Below, in pieces: positions 22,005-34,038 of a stretch of 64,000 nt of DNA. The DNA is taken from the NCBI GenBank assembly GCA_950097015.1, contig CATNEN010000039.1, positions 19,957,501-20,021,500 of the forward strand, in the 5' to 3' direction. Each line of letters starts with the position of its first letter. Position 1 is the first letter of the stretch. The DNA comes from Macrostomum hystrix. Taxonomy: Eukaryota > Platyhelminthes > Macrostomidae. The notes under the pieces were generated by a model. It did not search any database. It was not told the origin of the DNA and saw only the letters and a list, made by a program, of their open reading frames with translations. The position numbers and the translations under genes were made by a program.

Positions 22005-22692
22005 TCATCGAATTCACAGAATTCCCCAATTCACAGAATTCCCCAATTCACAGAATTCACCAATTTACAGAATTCACCAATTCACGGAATTCACCAATTC
22101 ACAGAATTCACCAATTAACAGAATTCCCCAATTCACAGAATTCACCAATTAACAGAATTCACCAATTCACAGAATTCACCTATTTACAGAATTCCCCAAT
22201 TCACAGAATTCCCCAATTCACAGAATTCCCCAATTCACAGAATTCACCAATTCACAGAATTCACCAATTCACAGAATTCCCCAATTCACAGAATTCCCCA
22301 ATTAACAGAATTCCCCAATTCACAGAATTCACCAATTCACAGAATTCCCCAATTAACAGAATTCACCAATTAACAGAATTCACCAATTCACAGAATTCAC
22401 CAATTCACAGAATTCCCCAATTTACAGAATTCACCAATTAACAGAATTCACCAATTCACAGAATTCACCAATTCACAGAATTCACCAATTCACAGAATTC
22501 CCCAATTGACAGAATTCACCAATTGACAGAATTCACCAATTTACAGAATTCACCAATTCACAGAATTCCCCAATTCACAGAATTCACCAATTCACAGAAT
22601 TCCCCAATTCACAGAATTCCCCAATTGACAGAATTCACCAATTTACAGAATTCACCAATTCACAGAATTTCACCAATTCACAGAATTTTCCT
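22005..22692. repeat. 17-bp minisatellite with an EcoRI site in each unit
   Basis: Unit CACAGAATTCACCAATT with CCCCAATT, AACAG, TTACAG and GACAG variants, about 40 copies. Intergenic, between the Met-Gly-Cys gene and SSUH2. Confidence 0.95.
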
Positions 22693-24076
22693 AATTCAGA
22701 GCTCACCAATTTGCAATTTCATGACTCCGAAATTTACGGATTTCACAGAATTGATCCCATATCTCTTCTTCGGAAACCGTCCACTGATTAGGAGCTATCT
22801 TAGCAGATCAGATAAACAAAAATGAGGCTTCTGATTGGACTTAAATGGCTGAATGGCTAAAAATAGACAACGAGCCGTATAGCTAAAGTTTCTTGCAATT
22901 CATAGTTAAGGCTTAGAAAAATATTGATTCTGACGAGCTATAAACCAGTTGAGTTTGTATTTACGTCAATTTTGTGTGAGAGAATGCGTAATTCATTTCT
23001 GTTATTTCACTATCGTGAGAGAGCTGTGTTCAACACACATGTTTACAGTTCATATTAAATAGACTTCGTATTGGGCAGATAAAAAAACAATGGTCACTAG
23101 CTGCTAAATATAGGAAATTTATGCTGAGTGAGGATTAATGCTCGGAGCGCGGAGTGCAGTAAACAGTGGCGTCAGCTGCTTAATGGTGGAGAAACAGGTT
23201 CTCATGAGCCACCAACTCTCATGTCTGGGTTATTATTGATCTCAGAGTCACTACTCAAAGATGTGAAATGTCTGATCTGAAAATCGCGTCTTGGGATCCG
23301 AAAACTCTACTGTGGGATATGATGAATCATTATTTGGATCTAAAAATCTCATTCTTCATCATACTTTCCCGCTTCTTAAAATCCCTTTTCGCTATTTGAA
23401 AAATCCTGTTTTTAGATAGGAAAATCATATTTAATTTGGACTTAAAAAACTTCAATTATTTAACCTAAAATACAATTTTAGAATCCGAATAAAATCGATT
23501 TCGGAGGAAATGAGACATTTTTACGCTTAGAACTGAGACTTAAAAGTTTCTATCTGACTTCTAAATATCCCAAAATGTTCCAACGGAGTTCTCATGGGTC
23601 AATTAAGGTCATTTGATTGTATTCAGTAGTAATTGTTTTGAATACAGGCGACAATCGACTAGCTCATTGTGGGTGTGTGGCAGAAATTTCATACTTAAAT
23701 GATCGACAGCCAGCCTTCAAATTGCCTCCCAGTCGACTGAACTCGCTTCCCATTGGCTCCTAGCTGCAGCCCTACAATCTGCACAACCGGCTGGGCTTTT
23801 GTGAGGAAAGGAAAATAAGGGAAGAAATGAGGCTAAAGTCCGGGGGGTTTGGAGGAGCTGGAAAATATCCCCTTACTACGCTGGAACCCCGCCTAACAAC
23901 CGCCCCCCCCCCAGTAGTCAAGTAGATCCTACGCAGAGGTGTCGCCCACCCCAAAAGCCCGGTTGTACGGATCGCTCAGTCCTTGCCACTGGCTTACAAA
24001 TACAACTAGGGCTCGATCAGGCCAAACCCAGCTGAACCGAGCCAAAGCAGATTCTGCACTAACTATTTCAACAACG
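22693..24076. other. Intergenic region upstream of SSUH2
   Basis: AT-rich sequence with no recognised gene or array. A loose run of roughly 50-bp lines with ATCTGAAAATC / GGATCTAAAAATC similarity (23270-23420) hints at a decayed repeat. The SSUH2 promoter should be near its 3' end. Confidence 0.4.
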
Positions 24077-27000
24077 ATGGAATCACCAAAGGTTGACATC
24101 GGCCTGATCGACAGCGGCATTCAGAGGCGACAGAGCCGGAGGAAGATCTCGTTCCAGGAGCTGGAGGCCGACTGCCTTGCTGCCGATGACGACGGCGACT
24201 CGGGCTGCGGCGATTTCGACAAAAATCTGGCGCACAATTGTAGGGCCTCGTTCGCCGAGTCAGTGTTCAGCAGCAACTCGGCTAATGAGTCCAATTTTGG
24301 GGCGGCACTGTGCAGGTGAGTGAGTAGGGCAATGTGGAGTTCGAGTTTTTTTGGATCAAGAGGGATCCCAAGGGGATTTGGGAGAGAGTGAGAGAGGGAG
24401 AAAGATAGGTGGAGAGGGGGAGAGTGAGAGAGGGAGAGAAGAAGAGAGGGAGAAACATAGGTAGACGAGAGAGGGAGAGAGAGAGTGGGGATAAAGATAG
24501 AGTGAAGTGAAAAAATTCCTTTCTAATCTTTCTCATGTAGAAAGAAGGATTCAATTTGTTAAGGTACATTTCTAAAGCGAAAGTTGTAAGTATGACGTTA
24601 TAAAAATCTTAACAGCAACTTTTACTGTTTAATGACAGAGAAAATCTTCAAAACAGTGTGTTACGAGTTATGGTCGGGGAAGGGGCATTGTGGCAAGGTC
24701 GGGTGTTAACTGGAATTAACTCGTTTCCTCGCCTTGCTAGTGCAGCCACGCATAGTTAGGGAGTGCATTTCCTAATTTCCTCACGAAAACTCCCATTGCA
24801 CTTCTGCCCACATCTACAACACTGTGAGAAGGGAAATAATGAGCTATAGGCTAAGGCTATAAGAGTGAGCTACTGAATAGTATATGAGCATGCACTTAAA
24901 GGCACTTGCAACACACATGCGCCCCACCCTCCCTGAGGCCTTCAGAGCCAATTTCCGCCATTCGTCACCCTGCAACTGAGACCCCTGAAGGACTGGGGGG
25001 TGCGCCTTTTGCGGGAGTTGCTTTGACAACCGCCAGCCGCGGAACAGCTGCGGGCACTGCTGAATTCTTTCACTTTTCTTTCATACCTTCAAACAATGCT
25101 GTTCTCCTGGCTAAATTGCTTGTGTTAAGGATCCGACAAGATTTCTCATTCACTTGTGCCACAATGCCCATTCCCCGACCATAACACACTGTTTTGAAGC
25201 TGTTCTCTGTCATTAAACAGTAAAAGTTGCTGTTAAGATTTTTATAACGTCTTACTTACAACTTTCGCTTTAGAAATGTACCTTAACAAATTGAATCCTT
25301 CCGCCCTATTAGAGAAAGATTAGAAAGGAATTTGTTCACTTCACGATATTGGCTGTAAAGACAACTACTATTCCCATATGGTTAGATAATTCCCAACCCT
25401 TACAGTTATACATATAATGTGTCATAAAACAGTGAGCCATTATCAGTTTAATTATTATTTGTGCATAATTATCTACCTGCTGTAAAATCTGTCAAATTAA
25501 AAAACCCTCCCTTCCACAGCCTCAGCCCCGCCACAGAGGATGACTGCCGGCTGGCCCTGAAAGCCTGGGCCAGGAAGCGGCTTCTACTGTGCGGCGGCAA
25601 GATCAAAGAGATCAAATTCCGCCATATCAGCCAACGGAAGGCCTTCCAGGTAAAATAAAGGGAGATGGTGAAGGCTGGGGGTTGATGGCCATTGCTCGAG
25701 CCGAAAATAGAATTCCAAATTAGAAACTGGATTCGGCGCAGAGCTCACAACGGGTACAAATGTACTTTTATTATCGGCTATCGAGAGATAAGGCCAAGTA
25801 CAACAATGAAATTTTATTTTCATCAAGTTAACAAGCAATGCGCCGTCTGCACGCAATGCAGATTCAGAATGAGAAAGAAGGGAAGGAAATACTAATGTAA
25901 AAAGTTTTTTGCCTTGTAAAGCCTTTCCATTATTTGAATTAAAAACATAAATTAAAGCATTCTTACAACCCAGGCATACATTTGCCCTGGCTAGACGGAC
26001 AGGACGGATCGCCTGAAAATTTTAACGAAAAATAATTCCATAGCGGAACTTAGCAACCGAACTAGTCTCAATATAATTGGTTAATATAACAATTATAGAG
26101 GCCTATTATCCAAATCCTTAACGCCAGATCGATAGCATCAACTACTTTGCCTTAGCAACCAGTTGCCTTAGTAACCAGTTGCCTTAGTAACCAGTTGCCT
26201 TAGTAACCAGTTGCCTAAGCAACCAGTTGCTTTTGTAACCAGTTGCCTTAGTAACCAGTTGCCTTAGCAACCAGTTGCCTTAGCGACCAGTCGCCTTAGC
26301 AACCAGTTATGAAATTTTTGTAGCATAATCAGCTATCATTCTCGCAGTACTCGCTGGACACCTACGTCGAGACGCGCAACGTTCACTCGGCCGTCGAGCC
26401 GTTGGAGAACTTGAAGAACGCCTGCCGCCAGTTTCCGCAGTCGCTGTGGGACATCGAGTGCCGCCCAGGCGGTCGGCCATTCGAAAGCTCCGAGCAGCGC
26501 GTGGCGATTCCCGGCACGGCGCGGGTCATTCTCTGCTCCGCCTGCAACGGGCGCGGCTGGCAGGTGTGCGCCGCCTGTCACGGCCGCGGACGGGCAGACT
26601 GCGACACCTGCTTCGGCGGCAACTTCGTGGGGCCAGCCGGTAGTCGCCGCCTGGAATTCCCGTCGCAGGCTGTCTACGGGCGGCACGCGTGTCACGAGTG
26701 CAATGAGACTGGCGAGTACTGCTGTCCCTACTGCAGCGGGGCGGGCCACCTGCACTGCAAGGCCTGCATTGGCAAGGGCAAGCTGCAGCGCTACATGCAG
26801 CTCACTGTGCGATTGTGAGTCCGACGGATTACGAAAACCCGGAAATTTTGTTTTGCATAATTAATTAGATTGGCAGCCGACAGCCGTAGCCATCAAAATC
26901 CAGAACAAGGCCTAAAATTTTCCGCTCCATTTGACGAGACAGCTTCCTGAATCACAAAACATCAGCATCGTCGAGATTCAACGATTCTGGTCGGGGGTGT

Positions 27001-27613
27001 CCGTTGGCAAAGACCATCAATATGTGCGAAAATTCAGTTTTTTAATTTTCATCATGTAACCATATTGTCACCAGGGCCTTTGACAAGAATCGCTGAATAT
27101 ATCGATGAGGCTGACGTCATATGGCTTTGAAAATTGTAAAGAGCGAATGTTCTAATTTATAAATTAGCAAAGGATTGCTAATTTTATTCTAACGTATATT
27201 GTATATTGCATGTACGCTGAAGTTTCAATTCAAAAAAGCCATCACGCCACCTCATCAGTGACAGCATCTCGTCGAGTCAGCTCATGTGCGAGCGCATGGA
27301 CCTGTTGGAGAGTCGCTTATCCAAGGTCACCGGCGTGCTGCTGCACGAGACGGACTCGGCCGCTGAGGCCCTGCCGCTGAGCCAGTTCTCCAAGGAGGTG
27401 CGCCAGCTGTCGCAGACGATGCTGGATTATCACGCCGAGCAGGCGAAACGAACGGAGGCGAGAATCCTGCGCCAGAGGCAGCTGCTGCACGCGGTACCTG
27501 TGACGCAGGTGGACTACACGTGGCGCGGTCGGAATGGCACCCTGTGGATCTATGGCAATGAGCGCAAGTGCTTCTGCCCGCAGCTGGCGCAGTCAACTTG
27601 CGCTGTGCTTTGA
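24077..27613 (+). CDS. SSUH2: SSUH2-like protein (ssu-2 homolog), 4 exons
   Basis: Exons: 24077-24315, 25520-25649, 26348-26814, 27259-27613; phases agree and give 396 aa. Exon 3 holds a DnaJ-like series of CxxC pairs within about residues 186-263: CSACNGRGW, CAACHGRG, CDTC, CHEC, CPYC and CKACIGKGK. They probably bind zinc. The C-terminus has the family block RILRQRQLLHAVPVTQVDY followed by YGNERKCFCP and ends CAVL. Vertebrate SSUH2 is poorly understood; a chaperone-like role is suggested only by the zinc-finger pattern. An in-frame upstream ATG at 23939 exists, but the stretch between has low similarity and 24077 is preferred. Intron 1 carries a MITE-like insertion and intron 2 an X-box array. 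No overlap with neighbours. Confidence 0.88.
24502..25344. mobile_element. MITE-like element with about 190-bp inverted repeats, SSUH2 intron 1
   Basis: Arm 24502-24695 and arm 25157-25344 are reverse complements over nearly their whole length with few differences. Shared landmarks include TTCAATTTGTTAAGGTACAT and AACAGCAACTTTTACTGTTT. The right arm lacks an 8-bp ACGAGTTA present on the left. The 460-bp centre has no credible coding frame. A clear target-site duplication was not found. Confidence 0.88.
26146..26308. promoter_or_regulatory. Ten-copy tandem array of X-box (RFX-type) sites, SSUH2 intron 2
   Basis: Ten units with exact 16-bp period, GTTGCCTTAGTAACCA and close variants, starting at 26146 and every 16 bp to 26290. 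Each is an imperfect palindrome of the X-box form GTYGCC-NN-RGYRAC. Most substitutions (GTAAC/GCAAC, GTTGCC/GTCGCC) keep the consensus. Found 40 bp upstream of exon 3. Either a microsatellite that resembles an X-box by chance or a clustered RFX binding region. Confidence 0.6.
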
Positions 27614-28855
27614 AATTTAGATAACAAAAACGGTAGAACGGTAGATAACAAAGTCGTTATTAACACCGGAGCTTTTGTTTTACTAATGCCAGAAAATTTT
27701 GAGCCGTTCTGTTAGTACCGTAATTAACACCAAAAGTTTGGCTTTTAAAAGTACATTCATCGGTAGTAACACATTCAGATTTCTAGTTCTAATAATTATA
27801 AATCGTGGTCGATGTCGTTATACTGATGTTCGTATTTTCGGATATTTATTTTCGCAACTTTCCTGTGTTTTTTTTTTATTGTACGCGACTATTGTACCGC
27901 AATCTATCATTTAAAGTACTTTATGCGCACCTGAAATGTTAGTGAGTTCATGCAACTTCTTTCTGTGTTTTTTATTTCCAGAAGTCTGTCTATAAATGTT
28001 TATTGTGAAAGAAATTTCGAATTGAGTGATAAGGAAAGTAGTTTTTTCAACAAACACCGATGTACTTCGGAAAAGTGAATGGAGAAAATGTCTATCAGTC
28101 TCATTCTGATTGGCTGCAGGATCGAATGAATTTCATGAAGGGTGATTCCGATTCTATTTATAGCAACAGATCCACGCGCCCATTGTTGTTGTCTCCACGC
28201 ACATAAAGCAAAAAACTAATTATTTTAAATTTAAAGCTGGACTTTCTTGTCACTCTGTCTGCGTTGCATTAATAATTAGCTTTAACTGTCATGTCCACCT
28301 GTTAAAAAAGCCCTTCATTTTATAAGTTTTAAAAAACTAATTTCTTGTTAAGTTTCTGTGGAATTCCAACTTCAATTTTCATCTCGAGCAGATTATATTT
28401 TTGTTTATTTGTTTAGCAGATTGCATAAATATTCTTAAACTATTTTTGTTTCATTTTAGCTAATCTACGTGCGTATTCAGCATTTCCATTTCCATTTTCT
28501 CAGAGCACATTCATTCAGTGTAAGTGCCAGTGCAATTAAAATTTGCCTGATATACTTATTTATCAGAATCATCATAATCTATATAAATACCTACTCATTC
28601 ATGTTTGTTAAAATGACAGGGTTATCTATCGCGCGTTAAACAATTAACTAACTTATACTACTATTCTTTCATCAAACTGTTCAGTAGATCTGATCCGTTT
28701 TTCCTCCGAAAGTGTAAACGATCTCAAATAATTGCAATCGCAATGTTCAGATTAAAATTATACGAGAATAGTTTATGATCATGTCGTTTCATGACATCAA
28801 ATAAGACTAAACTACGAGTATTAAATGCTTGTTTGTATTACTTACAAACAAACAA
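27614..28855. other. SSUH2 3' flank, no gene seen
   Basis: AT-rich sequence without arrays or credible frames. Probably 3' UTR followed by intergenic DNA. Confidence 0.45.
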
Positions 28856-29095
28856 GAGTGAGAGAGTGAAAGAGAGAGTGAAAGAGAGAGTGAAAGAGAG
28901 AGTGAAAGAGAGAGTGAACGAGAGAGTGAAAGAGAGAGTGAAAGAGAGGGTGAAAGAGAGAGTGAACGAGAGAGTGACTTAGAGAGAGTGACTTAGAGAG
29001 AGTGACTTAGAGAGAGTGACTTAGAGAGGGTGAAAGAGAGAGAGAGTGACTTAGAGAGGGTGAAAGAGAGAGAGAGTGAAAGGCACAGTGAAATC
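28856..29095. repeat. 12-bp purine minisatellite
   Basis: Unit GTGAAAGAGAGA with GTGAACGAGAGA and GTGACTTAGAGA variants, about 19 copies. Intergenic. Confidence 0.9.
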
Positions 29096-29415
29096 TCTAC
29101 ACAGTGAAATCTCTACACAAAAGAAGTGAAGGGGGAAAGTCCATAACTTTGAGCAGTAACTAACAGGCAAATTGTTGCAGCACAACTTTTGAGAGCTAGT
29201 GGAATTGCGAGTAGGAATAAAAATATTTATGACCTTGATTGACCCTAAAGACTCCCACCATTGACCCAATTTATTCTCTGCATCGCCATCAATACGTTTG
29301 GCTGATTGCCGTCAAATTATATAGATGAATTTATGAGTTGCGTGCATACTCGATGCCAAAGCAAATCAGAAAAATACATAATATTTACTGCTGCAGAAAG
29401 AACTTAAAGGAATAG

Positions 29416-30366
29416 CTGAGCAGCTAGAGAGTAGCTAGAGAGTAGCTAGAGAGTAGCTAGAGAGTAGCTAGAGAGTAGCTAGAGAGTAGCTAGAGAGTAG
29501 CTAGAGAGTAGCTAGAGAATAGCTAGAGAATAGCTAGAGAGTCGCTAGAGAATAGCTAGAGAGTAGCTAGACAGCAGCTAGAGAGTAGCAAGAGAATAGC
29601 TAGAGAGTAGCTAGACAGCAGCTAGAGAGTAGCAAGAGAATAGCTAGAGAATAGCTAGAGAATAGCTAGAGAATAGCTAGAGAATAGCTAGAGAGTAGCT
29701 AGAGAATAGCTAGAGAGTCGCTAGAGAATAGCTAGAGAGTAGCAAGAGAATAGCTAGAGAGTCGCTAGAGAATAGCTAGAGAGTAGCAAGAGAATAGCTA
29801 GAGAATAGCTAGAGAATAGCTAGAGAATAGCTAGAGAATAGCTAGAGAGTAGCTAGACAGCAGCTAGAGAGTAGCAAGAGAATAGCTAGAGAATAGCTAG
29901 AGAATAGCTAGAGAATAGCTAGAGAATAGCTAGAGAGTAGCTAGACAGCAGCTAGAGAGTAGCAAGAGAATAGCTAGAGAATAGCTAGAGAATAGCTAGA
30001 GAATAGCTAGAGAATAGCTAGAGAGTCGCTAGAGAATAGCTAGAGAATAGCTAGAGAATAGCTAGAGAATAGCTAGAGAATAGCTAGAGAATAGCTAGAG
30101 AATAGCTAGAGAATAGCTAGAGAATAGCTAGAGAATAGCTAGAGAATAGCTAGAGAATAGCTAGAGAGTCGCTAGAGAATAGCTAGAGAGTAGCTAGAGA
30201 GTAGCTAGAGAGTCGCTAGAGAATAGCTAGAGAGTAGCTAGAGAGTAGCTAGAGAGTAGCTAGAGGATAGCTAGATAGCAGCTAGAGAGTAGCAAAAGAG
30301 TCGCTATAGAGAATAGCTAGACAGCAGCTAGAGAATAGCTAGAGAGTAGCAAGAGAGTCGCTAGAG
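29416..30366. repeat. 11-bp minisatellite, TAGCTAGAGAR family (array 1)
   Basis: Unit TAGCTAGAGAA/G with TCGCTAGAGA, TAGCAAGAGA and CAGCTAGAGA variants, about 85 copies. Recurring runs of variants show block duplications. Same family as 31842-33572. Confidence 0.95.
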
Positions 30367-30895
30367 GATATCCATAATCTTGACGTTGCTGGTGCTGAAG
30401 CTTGCAAAGTCAGGGCAAGCATTGCTAATTCTGCAGCTGAGCTGTCTGATCCCTGCCCAGTAACTAGTAGAGCACATGCGACAGGATTTCAAGATTGGCC
30501 TGTCAATCAGTCCAGCAGAGAAAGTGCTGTCGCGCCAGGTGTTTCACGCACTTTCAGCCCTGCTCTAATATTGCATAGGGCTAGCGAGCTTCGTGCAGTT
30601 CAATATCGGAAACTATAATCCCGATCAAGTGGAAATTGAGAATCATATTGATAAGCTTATTGATCTCTGGCTAGCCCAGTGCTTAGTAAAAGTAGCTGGA
30701 GTCTATTTAAATATTGAGGCTTATAGCTGTGTTAGTAAAAAACTGAAACGTTTAAAATTGTTTATTTAGTTACTGGTAGACACAGGGAGTGGGAAGCGGT
30801 TGCTAAAGTGAAGGTCTACGATCTGGGGAATTTTGTGTGGGAAGGGATTAAAATTCAGGGTGTAACAAGGCATTGGGGATTAAGAATGGATTGAG

Positions 30896-31320
30896 GATTT
30901 AGATGGTACTGCGAATTGAGAAGCTAAGAAAAGGGATTGAGGATTTAGAGGTCAAGAAAGGGGATTGAGGATTTAGAGGTCCAGATAAGGGATTAAGGAT
31001 TTAGAGGTCAAGAAAAGGGATTGAGGATTTAGAGGTCCAGATAAGGGATTGAGGATTTAGAGGTCCAGATAAGGATTGAGGATTTAGAGGTCCAGATAAG
31101 GGATTAAGGATTTAGAGGTCAAGAAAAGGGATTGAGGATTTAGAGGTCAAGAAAAGGGATTGAGGATTTAGAGGTCCAGATAAGGGATTTAGGATTTAGA
31201 GGTCAAGAAAAGGGATTGGGGATTTAGAAGAGAGTGAGGATTATGAATGGATTGAGGATTTAGAAGAGAGTGAGTATTGGGAAGGGATTGAGGATTAAAA
31301 AGGGATTTAGGATTGAGAAG
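30896..31320. repeat. 28-bp minisatellite
   Basis: The unit starts GGGATTGAGGATTTAGAGGT and alternates CAAGAAAA and CCAGATAA endings; about 14 copies, degenerate at the edges. Between the two 11-bp arrays. Confidence 0.9.
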
Positions 31321-31841
31321 CTTTTTGAGTATTGAGAAGTGATTGATGAGTGAGGATTACTTTTGACATGAATTAAGTTTTCTACAAAAGTTCTGGATGA
31401 GAGTCACAGCTTAAAAATGTGAAATTTGAAAATAAATCAAACCAAAAAAACTTTTTAAACTCGTTTCTAGCTCGTATTTAAAGATTTCTCCATTTTGCAT
31501 TAAAATCGAAGACATACGACAGTCTGGAAAAGAACTCGGAGCATTATTGAAAAAAAATTGGAGAAATTATTTAGGCACGTCTCTTCTAAAAGGCAGTAAA
31601 TATTTTCGATGTTTTCCACGCAAAAAGCTTTCAACACTCGAACTGTAATTTGAAGTGAAATTCTAGAAACTTTGCAATAGTCACGTTCGCAAAACAAGCC
31701 CCACATGGACATCGAAGATTTCGATCCAATTATTCTGCGAACACTCGGCTTGTGTCAGAATCTCATTAACACAATATAATCAACAGACTCAATAACACAA
31801 TCACACAACGTTATTAAGTTAAACAATAACTCAATAACGAG

Positions 31842-33572
31842 TAGCTAGAGAGTAGCTAGAGAGTAGCTAGAGAGTAGCTAGAGAGTAGCTAGAGAGTAGC
31901 TAGAGAGTAGCTAGAGAGTAGCTAGAGAGTAGCTAGAGAGTAGCTAGAGAGTAGCTAGAGAGTAGCTAGAGAGTAGCTAGAGAATAGCTAGAGAGTAGCT
32001 AGAGAGTAGCTAGAGAGTAGCAGGAGAGTAGCTAGAGAGTAGCCAGAGAGTAGCTAGAGAGTAGCTAGAGAGTAGCTAGAGAGTAGCTAGAGAGTAGCCA
32101 GAGAGTAGCAAGAGAGTAGCTAGAGAGTAGCCAGAGATTATTTTGAGAGTAGCAAGAGAGTAGCTAGAGAGTAGCCAGAGATTATTTTGAGAGTAGCTAG
32201 AGAGTAGCCAGAGGTTATTTCGAGAGTAGCTAGAGAGTAGCTAGAGAGTAGCTAGAGAGTAGCTAGAGAGAAGCTAGAGAGTAGCTAGAGAGTAGCCAGA
32301 GATTATTTTGAGAGTAGCTAGAGAGTAGCCAGAGGTTATTTCGAGAGTAGCTAGAGAGTAGCTAGAGAGTAGCTAGAGAGTAGCCAGAGAGTAGCAAGAG
32401 AGTAGCTAGAGAGTAGCTAGAGAGTAGCCAGAGATTATTTTGAGAGTAGCTAGAGAGTAGCTAGAGAGTAGCCAGAGATTATTTTGAGAGTAGCAAGAGA
32501 GTAGCTAGAGAGTAGCCAGAGATTATTTTGAGAGTAGCAAGAGAGTAGCTAGAGAGTAGCCAGAGATTATTTTGAGAGTAGCTAGAGAGTAGCTAGAGAG
32601 TAGCTAGAGAGTAGCCAGAGAGTAGTCAGAGATTATTTCGAGAGTAGCTAGAGAGTAGCTAGAGAGTAGCTAGAGAGTAGTCAGAGATTATTTTGAGAGT
32701 AGCTAGAGAGTAGCTAGAGAGTAGCTAGAGAGTAGCTAGAGAGTAGCCAGAGAGTAGCTAGAGAGTAGCCAGAGATTATTTTGAGAGTAGCAAGAGAGTA
32801 GCTAGAGAGTAGCCAGAGATTATTTTGAGAGTAGCTAGAGAGTAGCTAGAGAGTAGCTAGAGAGTAGCCAGAGAGTAGCAAGAGAGTAGCTAGAGAGTAG
32901 CTAGAGAGTAGCCAGAGATTATTTTGAGAGTAGCCAGAGAGTAGCTAGAGAGTAGCTAGAGAGTAGCTAGAGAGTAGCCAGAGAGTAGCAAGAGAGTAGC
33001 TAGAGAGTAGCTAGAGAGTAGCTAGAGAGTAGCCAGAGAGTAGCAAGAGAGTAGCTAGAGAGTAGCTAGAGAGTAGCCAGAGATTATTTTGAGAGTAGCT
33101 AGAGAGTAGCTAGAGAGTAGCCAGAGATTATTTTGAGAGTAGCCAGAGAGTAGCTAGAGAGTAGCTAGAGAGTAGCTAGAGAGTAGCCAGAGAGTAGCAA
33201 GAGAGTAGCTAGAGAGTAGCTAGAGAGTAGCAAGAGAGTAGCTAGAGAGTAGCCAGAGAGTAGCAAGAGAGTAGCTAGAGAGTAGCTAGAGAGTAGCCAG
33301 AGAGTAGCAAGAGAGTAGCTAGAGAGTAGCTAGAGAGTAGCTAGAGAGTAGCTAGAGAGTAGCCAGAGAGTAGCAAGAGAGTAGCTAGAGAGTAGCTAGA
33401 GAGTAGCCAGAGATTATTTTGAGAGTAGCCAGAGAGTAGCTAGAGAGTAGCCAGAGATTATTTTGAGAGTAGCCAGAGAGTAGCCAGAGAGTAGCCAGAG
33501 ATTATTTCGAGAGTAGCTAGAGAGTAGCCAGAGATTATTTTGAGAGTAGCCAGAGAGTAGCTAGAGAGTAGC
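31842..33572. repeat. 11-bp minisatellite, GTAGCTAGAGA family (array 2)
   Basis: About 1.7 kb of GTAGCTAGAGA units, mixed with GTAGCCAGAGA, GTAGCAAGAGA and an expanded unit in which CCAGAGATTATTTTGAGA replaces the normal unit. The expanded unit recurs about every 60-180 bp, giving higher-order blocks. Confidence 0.95.
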
Positions 33573-34038
33573 TAAATTTATTTCCTCGGAACGAAACTAC
33601 CGAATGAAGAAAAAAATTTCATTATAGAGGCCTAGTAGCGATCATTTCTTCGTGCTAAACTACAAAGTGGCGGCTTGTCCGTATGGGTATTGAGCAGATG
33701 AAAGCCGTGTTATCGTCCGTTATAGAATGACTGTAATCATCTATTAGAGACTGTAACCTCATGTTAGTTTACTGTCTGCAAAATTAATTGAAACCTCAAA
33801 AGTAAACATTTATTAAATTAACAAATTGTAATAAATTTTTCTCGTATTTTAATGAAACTGTGTTGCTATCTAACCAAGTTAGAAAATTCTCACAAACAGG
33901 AAAGAAACAAATTGAAACGCTTTTAAACATTTGTTTGCTTTCGCTCTAATAATCAAGGTCAAGAAACGGTTCAAAGGTTTGTTAAAAAGTTGGGATCGCA
34001 TTCAAATCGGCTAACCGCCGTCAGCAATTGATGCAGGG
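33573..34038. other. AK8 3' flank
   Basis: AT-rich sequence between the 11-bp array and the AK8 stop codon. No gene seen. Confidence 0.4.

Noticed and set aside
22005-22692. Possible CRISPR array (regular 17-bp units)
   Set aside because: No unique spacers; it is simple tandem repetition in an animal genome. The same applies to the other arrays.
26336-26755. 139-residue minus frame opposite SSUH2 exon 3
   Set aside because: Antisense shadow of a GC-rich coding exon with clear CxxC repeats on the plus strand.
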